This document shows, in pieces, positions 11,201 through 21,746 of a stretch of 64,000 nt of DNA (its first letter is position 1; each line of letters opens with the position of its first letter). The DNA lies in contig CM074804.1 in assembly GCA_037447605.1 (NCBI GenBank), forward strand, positions 5,512,717 to 5,576,716. The letters run 5' to 3'. The translations under genes were made by a program, and so were the position numbers. Origin of the DNA: Zygnema circumcarinatum (lineage: Eukaryota > Streptophyta > Zygnematophyceae > Zygnematales > Zygnemataceae). Under the pieces are notes generated by a model, which did no database searches, was not told where the DNA came from, and saw nothing but the letters and a program-made list of their open reading frames with translations.

Positions 11201-12116
11201 TCTTTGTGCATGAAAGAGCCCCCGGATGAAATACCACGCACTGCATTATGGCGGGAAGAGTCACCGCGTCCGGACCAAGAGGGGCATCCTCCATCTCTTT
11301 GCCACCAACTACAGCACCATCACCATATTCCTTTGCAGCTCCATTTTCAGACTGGACTACTGCACTTTCTGCTACATTCTCACTGCTGCCCTGCTCCACA
11401 GCTGCTACCTGAGCATTGTGGTCGATCTCAACTGCTTTATCTGTTATCTCAGCTTTATAAACTGCAGAACCTCCCTGCCGCTGAATCTGAGCAGCATTTG
11501 GAGGAAAACCGTCAGTCAGCAATGCAGTGAGTTTCATTGAGGTTTCCGCATCCTCGTCAGCCTCATTAAGTTGTGAGGTTACTTCTGCAAGACGTGCTGA
11601 GGCAGCTTCTAAAGCATGGCGGACCCGTCGCTCTTCGCGCTTTAACTCTTCAAGACGCCTCTCTTCCTCGAGAATAAATTGGGTGCTCGCTAAGTCTAAT
11701 TTATTCAACTGTGGAAATTCCTCTTCAGAATCAGAGTGTTCAACGTGATCCGTCACAACCTTGAGTCGATCTGCTTCAACGCGTGCGCTGTGGGCAGTCA
11801 ACGCAACCTGTTCCATGGAGCTTGTTAAAGCCGCTGTAAAGTGCGTGATTCTTCTCATTAGGTCATGGTTCTGCTGCTCTATGGCTGCAATAGTCTCGAC
11901 CATGTGGTCGAGCTGCTTCTGCGATGGTTTCTGCATTGTGATACTCTCTTCGCTTTCTAATTCGATCTCCGATGAGCGATTCTTCTCGGACTCGAAAGAT
12001 GGAGCAAGCTCCATATCTAATGCCTCCAAACTGCTCATGTCTGAGGCTTGGCCTGCAAACCCATATGCGAACTCTGTCAGACATGCTTTCGCCACAGACT
12101 TGCTCATACAACCCAT
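8224..12116 (-). CDS. Coiled-coil protein with C-terminal atypical (FAM20/PI3K-like fold) kinase domain
   Basis: Six exons join in phase: 12116-11111, 10657-10410, 10013-9897, 9332-9216, 8999-8853 and 8463-8224, giving 624 residues. The start is firm because an in-frame TGA sits directly before the ATG. The N-terminus reads MGC, a possible lipidation site. Residues about 75-215 are acidic and coiled coil. The C-terminal 200 residues carry GAMVKPRV (candidate ATP lysine near 424), WHRAPIEWVAYELN, VPPVAYRRGG, LLNNSDRHHGHF (catalytic Asp near 515), and LIDHAAGFR (metal Asp). This block order recalls FAM20, HipA and phosphoinositide-kinase-like folds rather than classical protein kinases. The substrate is unknown. 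There is no signal peptide, so it is probably cytosolic or membrane-attached, unlike secreted FAM20 enzymes. Confidence 0.8.
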
Positions 12117-13700
12117 TCAATTGCATCAGCCTTCGTGAACGCGTACTCACAATAAGCAGGCGCTGCATTCACCAGGCGACGTGCGGGCGCGCTGCACACC
12201 TTCACTGTCAATTCACGGACGCGGAAGAGCACTCTCCTACCGCCAGCTGGCATGCTTGCGACGCAAGGCGTGCTGCAGGGGCGGCCCATCCACGAAGGCC
12301 CCCCGCAGGGCAGCTTGGCGCTGCACACCGCAGCCATCTGCCCCTGCGCCTGCAAAGAGACGAGAAAACGACCACAGACCCTCACTTCCTTCAGATCCTT
12401 CCACCCCTCCGCCCGCCTGCTGCGCTGTACTGCGCGCCGCCTGCAAAGCCCGCCGCGAGGTCTAAGGCCTGCCCGCCCGCCCGCCCGTCCGGGCCTGCCA
12501 GCCGCTCTCCTAGGGAAGGGGAGGCCCGGGAAGAGCGCTCGTGCCGCCACGTGGAACACAAGCCATGGCGGCCGCAGGCAGGGCGGCTGGGAGGCGGGCA
12601 GTAGCTAAATATTTTCCGGGCAGCCTGGGGGCGCCCTCGAGGCCCCAGCGCTGGCTGCGGCGGCGGCTGGGCGGGCCGAGGGCGAGGGCGGTAGGGCGGG
12701 CCGCAAATATCTCGAAAGACGCTTTTTGGGCCCCACAGCCGGGCAGCGAAACGTTTTGGGCCAGCGCGGGCAGGGCTCCAAAAAAACGGCGCACGCCGGT
12801 GGCCGCAGCTGACGGGCGGGAAGCTGACTTGTCGCGGGGGTGGGGCTCGAGCGGGCAGGCAGGCGGGCAGCGCTAAAATAATTGGAGGGAAAGTTTTACG
12901 TCGGGGAAAGTACCGAGCGAGCGAGCGAGCACTGCCCCTCTCCGCGCTGGAGAGACGGGACGGGAGTCACGGGACGGGTCACGGCCGTACGGTCACCGGG
13001 GCCATACGGTCACCGGGGCGGTACGGGGCTGCGCGGGCGGGCGGGCGGGCGGGCGGGCGGCTGCTTCAATGCGGACCGCGACGGGCGGCGGCGCGAAGGC
13101 GAGCCGCGACCGACCGCGAGGGAGGCGCTTCATGGCCGGGGCCGCGTGCCGGACCGGACCGCATATAGCAGGGGAGGGAACAACGGACCAGGCAGGGGCC
13201 AGCCGTGCTGTCGCATTCCGGCGGGCGTGCGTGCGTGGCGCCACACCATTCGCTCCACACTTCCGGGAGGGGACTGGAAGTCGCGGCTTCCGAGGGGGAC
13301 GAAAAGTTCGACGACGACGACGACGAGCACGCGCGCGGCCTCTGCCTGCCATTGGCTCGCCCTCCCTTCCCCCCTCGGGGCGGCCGTCCGACGTGGAGCC
13401 GAAAACCGCACCGTACGCGGAGAGTACGGTTCCGTAATGGCGCCGTCCGACGGTCCGGGACATGCACGATCAGGCGCTCCTATGCACGGTATGGACTATG
13501 GACTGTCTGGTTCTGTGGACTATGGAGCGCAGAAGCACAATGGATAGCACGTACCGTACCGTAGCGGATACGGGAAATCCGGCCCGAAGCTTCCGATATC
13601 CGACGCGGTATCCGGGTCGGTATCGGATTGCTAATGCGGAATCGGCGCGCAGGGAGGGGAGGCCAGCCGGCACAGGCCAACTCGCAGACGCGACGAGGCG
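12117..13700. promoter_or_regulatory. GC-rich upstream region of the kinase-like gene
   Basis: About 1.5 kb of strongly GC-rich, CpG-rich DNA lies upstream of the ATG at 12116. It contains a CACGTG G-box core at 12548-12553, a GGGC run at 13035-13060, a near-tandem repeat of ACGGTCACCGGGGC at about 12987-13018, and GTACGG-type motifs at 13002-13025, 13410-13440 and 13550-13565. All the open frames here are long because of base composition; none has a recognisable domain. Confidence 0.5.
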
Positions 13701-14778
13701 ATGTTGACTCGTCGCTTGCTTCGGCACCGGTTCGAAACCTGCGGCAGGGAAAAGTTGCTCGTTGAATCTGTATGGGCGCCGCCATCGTGATCGTGAGACG
13801 AATACCATGCTTGCATTGATGTGTACCATGCTTTTTTCTGTGAGGAGGAATTGCCTTGCTAAAAGATCTTCGTTAAAGGCAGGCGCGATGAGAAAGTCCT
13901 ATGGTTACCAATGGGGTTGGATGCAAAGACCGCATGAGCAGAATGTCTATTTTCACTCACTGGAGGAACTTCAGAAATTCAATCCAAGGACACCACCAAG
14001 GAGAAAAACCACCAGTGAAAAGGTAGATCTAGGACCAAACCATGAGGAGCATTTACCTCGAAGTTTAGAAGCTACACTGACTATCTGCGTTTGAAGAAGA
14101 TTTTGGTTCAAGTGATCTTCTGAGTCTCTGGTCGAAACAGACACAGTGACAGGACAGAAAAACAAAATAAAAATTCACTCAAGGTGGGGATAAAAACCTC
14201 TAGACTGAATGTGAACGGAAAGTGTTGACTGAAGGCATGAAGACAGTCCATTTTCTCTGGCCTTCACTCCGCCAAGAGAGACTGCGGGCTGCACTGCTTC
14301 GTCGTAGCTGAGACGTAAGATTTACAGTGCAGAGACCTATTGATTTGAGGGTAAGTACCCGTTTGCTATTGACATGTTTCCGGTCTCTTCAAAGTTGAGC
14401 TCACAACTCCAGGTCATTCAAGGATATCCGCTTATCTGGCTTCGTCCAAAGCCGTAGAATCTTCATGGGATGATATCCGAAAAAGTATCAGGCGAACCGT
14501 CACTGATTCTAGCACCTATCCAGCTCCGCGCCACTCTGTGAGCAAGGTGCTGCCTTTGTTCTTGGAGCATGAAACCATAGACAACAAGAAGTGCTTTGCA
14601 ATCAAGTTTCCCCTTCCCTTCTCCATCCCTCCTGCCTTCCTGGTACTGATCCTTGTAGACATGGCAAGTTCACCGTTCCATTCCCTCACGGAGTAACGAG
14701 CAGCACACGGTTAATCTATAAGAAATCCTGATTTTAAACTTAGGAGTAGTGACTCGCCATAACGTTTTGCCAGTTCAT
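13701..14778. other. Spacer, no gene supported
   Basis: This lies between the GC-rich region and the 3' end of SHOC1. A plus-strand frame of 110 codons at 13762-14094 has no family likeness or splice partner, and I do not call it. The rest is ordinary mixed sequence. Confidence 0.5.
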
Positions 14779-17700
14779 CTACATGGTATATGTGGCGTTA
14801 AGTTTTGATCTCTTGGCAATTCCTGTTCCAGGTGTTTCCCATACCAGCTGACTCTGCTTGTCAATTCCTCTAGCCTTCTTATAGACCAATGACTGCAAGA
14901 ACGAAAGGAAACAGAAGACCTTCATTAGTATCCTCGAACTGCTAGATTCGATCCTCTCCTCGACCTTATAGGCAACCACTGACTGAGGGCATCACTGTCA
15001 ATATATGATATTCTAAACATGGCTTAGTTGTTGTAATCATACCTCCTTTGCCCTTTTGTCGGGTGGCGTCCATGCTGAGAGCGGTTTGCCAGAAAGCTCT
15101 GCTGAATCTTGCTTCAGTTTCTTTTGCCAAGGAGCGCCTGATGGAGTCCGAGCATTATGTTTGAAGAGGTCGAACTTCCGTGGTGTGCAGTCCTTCAGCG
15201 TATGGGACTTCAGTGGCTGCTTTGGACCTTTAACTCGTTTCCGAGCCACAAATAATGGTACAGGTGGCTTTAGCGACCAAGTGCAGCTGTCCAAGCCTTG
15301 CCGTGTATCCGACAAAAACTTATTCATATGATTGTCTTCGTCATTTGAGTCGGAAGCAGGGACGCTGCGCTTTCTGAAAAGATGAGCGCTTGACGTTGAA
15401 CAGGTACCCCTTCTTTGAGATGTTGTTACCTTCTCTTTTAACAGAGTGTCTGTCGTGTTGTCATCAGAGAACTTTCTGCTTGCTAGCCATCGATTCAGGG
15501 CCCCTGCAACTGCGTTTTCTGAATCAGCTAGAAGCCAGCTTGGTGCGTCCGGTTCCAATTGCTGCAGTTGCTCGTCAGGGAGGCAAAGCTCATTCTCGCC
15601 ACCGTGCAGGTCATCTGGTAAGGGAAACACACCCAAGTAAGTACTCGCGCATTAAAACTGAATGAGCTGAATACTTCTCAGTTCAGTTTGGATTTTTAAG
15701 AAGATGACCTTACCTCTAAAGAGTTCGTCTGACGAGTGCTTGGGTACCTTCTTCTTGAAATCTTCAAAGCTCCACAGTGCCTCTGGGTCACCTGTGTTCA
15801 TCTTTGCTGGCAGCAAGCCAGGGGGTGAGTACAGCTGTGGTTCTGGTTCTCCAACAATTTCAGTGGCAGGAGGGAAGTAGACATCATGAATTTGAATGTC
15901 TTGAAAAGATAACGCCTGGAAATGATCAGTTGTCAGTTCAGCTGGGTGAGAACTTGGCAGGTTTTCCGCTGATGCTGGATTGGATGCTTCCCATTCTTTG
16001 CCATTGCCATAATCAGTCGGCTCCAGCTGGGAACCTTGCATGTTGACTCTCTCAACATTCCTCTGTTGTCCTGTTGACAGAGGGTGACCTTGTTGTGATG
16101 GGATGGGCCCCGATCTGTTTCGGTTTGGAATAACTTCATTGACAGCAAACAACTCCGGAATATGAGTCTGATGGAGTAAAACATGCTTCCTTGATCGTTC
16201 CCCGTGTCCAATTGGCTCTCCATATTCTTGCATTGGACAGATACCTTGGTCTATCACCAAGCCGGTCTCCCCGGAAAGGTACTCTCTATTGAGGTTGACA
16301 GGTTCGTTGTTTTGAAGAACGTTGTTTTCTGCATTCTGAAATCTTCGCTTATGCTGACACTCCAGATGAAATAATCTTATGCATCTTTCCGGAATCCCAA
16401 AATTTGCAGTCGCAGCAAGTTGCTTTTCCACAGTTAAGCAAACGAAAACTGGAAGCGGAATCCCGCACGAAATTATAGCAGCCGAACTAAGCGGATTCAG
16501 TCCTGGGAATGCGTTTAAGAATGTCTCGGCCAATGTTTCTGATTCTTGCACATGAGGGAAGCCTTCTGGAACATTTCTTCCAACTGAATAAATGAATCCT
16601 TTGACCAGTTGTATTGTAGTCGTTGAAGAATCTGATAGAAAACATTGCAGGGACATGTTAAGTTCAACTGCAGCCGCATACAATCCATCCAGTGACAAGG
16701 TAACCTCCCGGGTGAAGACGTCTCCTCCCTCGAAGATCTGCAAAATGGCAGACAAGCATAGAAAGTTGGACGTGTGCAATGAACAGGCATCCATTAAACT
16801 GAGCACTGAGAGACTTGCGACAGATTAAAGAAATATTTGTTTGGATCTCACCATAACGCACTCTTGATAAGCAAAGCTGATGGCCTTCAAGTGGTTCTGA
16901 ATGATGACTTCAACAGTGGGGCCATGCGCATCAACTGGTTCGTCCTGCCGTTTCCTTTCATCCTCACGTAGCTTTTGCTTGGTGTACACCACGAGACAAG
17001 TAGCAGGGCTAAGTATAAAATCAACAGGGACGTGAATTTCCCTTTCCACGACCTGCCATGTCAGTCGTTGCATGACTATTAACACGAGTTGGAGTCCTCG
17101 TTTAAATTGGAGCACCCTTTTGTTTTAGTGGTGATAAAACCAGGCGACAATGAGAACAAAAACCGGTATCACATGTCGCTTGGTAGCTGATTCAAATAAA
17201 TTCTGTTGCGGTTCAGATTGTTCAAGGAGGCTAACCTGAAGAGCACAACCCAGTTTGCAAAGCTTACCTTACCTGAATACCATCGTCTTCAACTTCGAGG
17301 ATTTTCTGGTAGTAGTCCCTTTGCTGAGCCAGGAAAAGTGTATTTCCAGAATGTATGTTGGCGATGATAGTTGCTCGATTTCTTCTCTTGCCCACAATCG
17401 CGAACCTTTTCAATTGACCAAAAGTCTAAGAAGCGAAAAACATGTGAAAATGAATTAAGGTACAATGGGTTTGACAACAGTGTAAAAAGTCTGGCATGGT
17501 TTTGGTATAGAATTGCATGACATCGTCATGTCTGGTTTGGTGATTCAGAAAACTCTGAACGGAGAGGAAGAGGAGGATTATTGCAAAGACAGCAGTTGGG
17601 GAGGGTACGCCTCATACAATTCATCTGGATAGCATCATTGTGGAAAATAAAAGCAGCTAACCTGGGGCAAACTCCCTCTTGACCGCCCATCTTCCACCTC

Positions 17701-20700
17701 ATTATGTGGGCTGAACACGTTCTTGTCCAGATCTACACCACCAGCTGTAGTCCCCTTGCCAGGCACCCCTGCTAGTTGTGGCCTATTGACGATTGGCTGT
17801 GGCATTGATTGCTGGATCAAAGGCGAACGAAAATGGGAGAACAGCAGACTAGTGACGGAAGTTAACCAATTATTGCCCTTCTTCAAGAAACACTACAAAA
17901 AAATTCTGAAAGCCATTGAATTAAAATTAATCGCCAGATCAAGTTTTTTCTTGCAAACAATAGTCCTGTCGACATGTTGTTCATTCAGTAGTATTAGTGT
18001 GGTAAAAAAACCAGTCAATAACTTCAGCATACTGCATTGAGGAAAAAGCAGGGTTCATTGCGCCTCACGTAGCGAGACATACCGGTGTCACAAGCTCGGA
18101 ATCTCGTTTACCAGAACAAGAGCCGGTGTTCCATGGAACCATCACAAGGAAATGGACGTTCGAGTTTTTCCACCGTGGCACACCTTCGCAGACGTGCTTA
18201 TTGAAAACAATAACCGTCGAAAACGCCTCCAAGGGGAAATCTTGGAACATATATCTGTATAGAAAGGTGTAGTTTGGTCAAACAAATGCGCACGTATTGT
18301 TGGATACCGGCAACAAATACACGCAACAGACAAGTTGATCAAACTCTGAGCTTTGCAGGGGGGGCGCTTTATCCCAATTTGGGTGATTTTGATACTTACG
18401 CTGGTGTCACGAGCAAGCATCTTGAAAATGTAAGGGCCTTAAGAATAACTTCTTTGAAACTATTAATCTTTTCATTTTGGAAAACGCCATCCTTTAAGAA
18501 TAACCCCTCTCTGTCAATCTGATACGGCTTCAAGTCAAGCCCAACAAGCTGCTTATACATCGTGAAGAATGACTGCGGTGCAGAAATGAGCAAGACGGTA
18601 AGTTTCCTTTCACTAAGAGACTGCTTCTGAAGAGCAGCCTTCAACAATCGTTCCAAGACAGCCAATTTGGGATGGTCTTCTAGGTCTCCTCTCTCCACTT
18701 GTTCGTAAGCGCGGCGAAGTTCATCCTTTGTCCTTGAGAACGTTTTGAGAAACTCCATTGATTGTGCGGTGTATTCCAGATACAAGTGAGCGACGCGTAT
18801 GCCATATTCGTAGTAGTTGTACGCTGCTTGCCTGAGTATGTACAACGAAACTAGATTTCGAAGGAGGGTCTTATCTGAGGGATAAGTTATAGTTGCGTAT
18901 CTGATTGAACATTGAAGTTGAATGTTGCCTTGGAGATCCATCCCGAAAGGAGAAGCTTTGACGTCCTGTCTTGTGCATACCTTGTCCAAAATAAGCTGAT
19001 ACTCACTGGTAATAACGTCCAAGATATAAGACAAATGGCTCGGGAGAACTATCTGGTGGTTAACAAGCTCCGCGAGCTCAGCTTCCTTGCTTTCATGAAA
19101 TGTGTTTCTGTTGAACTTCATTCCAGGAGGTACTCGCTGGTCTTCAATTCCGAAATCCAGGCCATTTTTTGCCTTCAAAAAGAAGCTGAGCTCATTCGAC
19201 ATGGATGAAGTAAATCCTTGCAACGCAGTTCTTCGTCCATATATCTTTTCCTCCAAGATAGCGGATTGTGCATCACCACCGGTAGCCCTCGGAGGTAGCA
19301 GACCTCCAAGGTCAACCCGTGCTTCGAACTTGCTCGTGGACGACGAGCTTGCATTGCGCATGCTCCACTCATACGAACTCGAGTGGTTGTACCGGTATTC
19401 CAAAACATCAGTCAGTCTTAGAACCTTCAAATCGTTATGGTATTGTACCTTCATCACAATGCAGCAAAAGCCGGTTTCTCAGATTCAGAACAGTTATAAC
19501 GACGTCCAGCAATGGGATCCGTGCGAAGTCCAACACCCTCTGCTCATGCATAGAATCGACAGCAAAAATGTTTGGAAACTTTTCACGCACCAAGTCAACA
19601 CTTTGACGATTGACAAAATCCCCTGCCACACTAGCGAAGGGCGCTTACTGGAAGGTGAATACTGGTCTCAACTTGCTGCTGACTTATTTGCCAGCAACGG
19701 TCATCGTGGCAATTCTGAGAATCTTGAGACGGGTGCCAATCCAAGTAAAGTGCATCACTGGCCGAAAGCTGGAGACTTGTGCACTTGGCTGTCAGTTGAG
19801 CAAATGTTGATGAAGCAAGTCCCTCTAAGGAGCTTTCGCAAGGAAATATTGGCGTGGGAAGCTGGCAAAACGAGAAGCAGTCTAATGTCAACTCCGGAAC
19901 TATGATTAAGGTCTGAAAATTGGTTGAAACGGCCCAAGGTTCGAGTTCGTCCAAGGAGTTTCCATCTATTTCCCAAGAGTTTAGCATGGCCTTTGGAACA
20001 GATATACAGCTGAAGTCAGCTGCATCGATTGGAGAAGGTGGCTCGAACTGGATAAACAGCGGTCCACCGACTAACCGATCCTCGGTTTCTGAAGCCAGTA
20101 ATGCTAGCCATGACGGTCCTACAAATTGGATCACGGGGCTCCTCGCCTGAAAGAATAAGCTGTGAATGAAAGCTGGTTCATCTTCGAGTAAGTGAAAGTT
20201 TACGCCAGAGCTTGCAGTGTCGACGAACTTGAACTCGTTGCTCTCGAAAAGGTCGGGTGTTGCCCTGGACAGAGTAATAGTATCAAAAAATTGACCATTC
20301 GTTAAATCTAGTACCTCATGAGGCTCCAAATACCTTGGAAGTAGTTGCCACTCATTCGCTTTCAGCGTTCTTGCACCTAGGTCTAAATCTGCTGCCAATA
20401 AGCAAGAGACGTTGTTGGTCAATTGGAAAGATGCCTCCACGTAATTAGGCATCAGGTGCATGGAACCCTGTAAACAAGAACACCAAATCAGTTTGCCATG
20501 TTATCCTCGGTTGATGCTACTAATCTTTGTGGATCAGCGTTTTACTCAATTTACGGTGCTGCGAGTCCCCAGAGTAATCTTAGAAATGTTAGCGTTGTAC
20601 TTCAGCCCGTTGTGACGCCTCTCTTTCGTGAAGGCACGTTGGAATGGACTTACCCTCCACTGCTTGATGTCAAAATTCTCCTCCTCATATCTATAGGGAA

Positions 20701-21357
20701 GCCCTTCTGCGATTGCACTGAAGCTGCAAACGAGCCGTCCTCTGGAGTCCTGGAAGCGACAAAGAACGGAAGATTCTTTCATGTTATTTTTACCGCAAGA
20801 ATCGTCGTGTCGATCATGAGCAAAATCTGTCAGCTTCAAAAACCACTGCGCCTCGACAGATGTAGCAAAGAAAATTGTTATGGATCCGGAGATACAATTT
20901 CTTAAGATTTTTTACGGATTATAGTAAAAGTTAGCACTTCATTTCCAACCTGCTCAGGTACTTGTGGCAGTTCAAGAGTTTTACAGATGGTCCAGTCGTT
21001 TCGGAAGCAGTCAGAAATTAAAAGACTTTCAAGATGGAGACTAATTGTTCTCGTTCTCAGCGTTCTGAGAGTCGATCCCTCTACATCTCGAGGCAAAAGC
21101 AGAGCCGCCAATCTTTCTGCTGCTTGTGTCGACTGTTGTGTTGTTTTGAGAATGCCATCTCGTCTATCAACCAACACTGTATCCGAAAAACCAATGCTTT
21201 CAAGTAACTTTATATCAGCCAGATTTTCATTCCAGTACTTATAAATATTTTCGTCGGATGGTACAAGAGCATCTTGCAACAAGGACTTTTTGTACTCTTT
21301 ATCGCTCTGCTCAAAAGCTTGCTGATGGTAGTCCAGATTTAGCCATCGCAGACGCAT
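14779..21357 (-). CDS. SHOC1: SHOC1 (ZIP2-like) meiotic crossover protein
   Basis: SHOC1 is an XPF-like, probably non-catalytic protein that promotes class I meiotic crossovers with PTD. Twelve exons: 21357-20950, 20851-20654, 20467-19649, 19539-19449, 19321-18400, 18254-18083, 17811-17662, 17425-17273, 17052-16852, 16737-15714, 15614-15043, 14892-14779. They sum to 4824 bases, or 1607 residues, close to plant SHOC1. The N-terminus MRLRWLNLDY matches the family start. Other marks are a conserved LSFFLKAKNG segment, CLLVTPAYMF, VVEREIHVPVDFILSP, and the helix-hairpin-helix stretch ESETLAETFLNAFPGLNPLS near residue 1100. It ends KQSQLVWETPG, like plant SHOC1. The start at 21357 was chosen over an in-frame ATG at 21426 by family fit. 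The small exon 19539-19449 and the 5' end of the next exon are the least certain; exon 2 may start at 20845. It is divergent from the TPR gene. Confidence 0.9.
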
Positions 21358-21746
21358 TTTGCCACAATACGCACTGCTCTTGAATCTGAAGCAATCAAAT
21401 ACGAAGTAAACAGCAGTCCTCTTCAAACGCTCCCTTCATTTGCAACGGCGTGCAACGCAGCCGGCTACCGTATCCAGTACAGTGTACAGTACTCGAGCCT
21501 TTCAGGCCGACTCCACTTTGCAAGCAGCGGTTTACCCTACTCGGTTACAACGCGCGCACTCAGAGTTCCACGTACGATCCCCCGGATTCCACGCAAAAAG
21601 GAGATTGATCTTCGCATGTTCGGTAATCTTGACCCGGATCAACGGACTTTTTGTTGATCGGCGGAGGGTTGCTCTGGAGGGGCCGGACGGAGGCAGAGGG
21701 AGACGTGAGGGCGGGAAGCCATTGAGGGCCACGTGGCCCGATCGCC
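21358..21746. promoter_or_regulatory. Divergent promoter between SHOC1 and the TPR gene
   Basis: Only 389 bases separate the two start codons. A perfect 14-base palindrome, GGGCCACGTGGCCC at 21726-21739, lies just before the TPR ATG at 21747 and contains the G-box core CACGTG. A second copy, GCCACGTGGC, lies at 21794-21803 inside the first TPR exon. G-boxes bind bZIP and bHLH factors in plants, often for light control, which would suit the plastid protein. Shared control with SHOC1 is inference. Confidence 0.6.

Noticed and set aside
12181-13564. Many overlapping long open frames on both strands
   Set aside because: The region is very GC-rich, so stops are rare. The frames have Pro/Arg/Ala-rich content, no domains and no splice partners.
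13715-13740. tRNA-like T-loop (GGTTCGAAACC)
   Set aside because: No matching D arm, anticodon arm or acceptor stem can be drawn around it.
13762-14094. Plus-strand frame of 110 codons
   Set aside because: No family likeness, and no start or splice context beyond chance.
19102-19905. Plus-strand frame of 267 codons
   Set aside because: It is the antisense shadow of SHOC1 coding exons, which match a known family.
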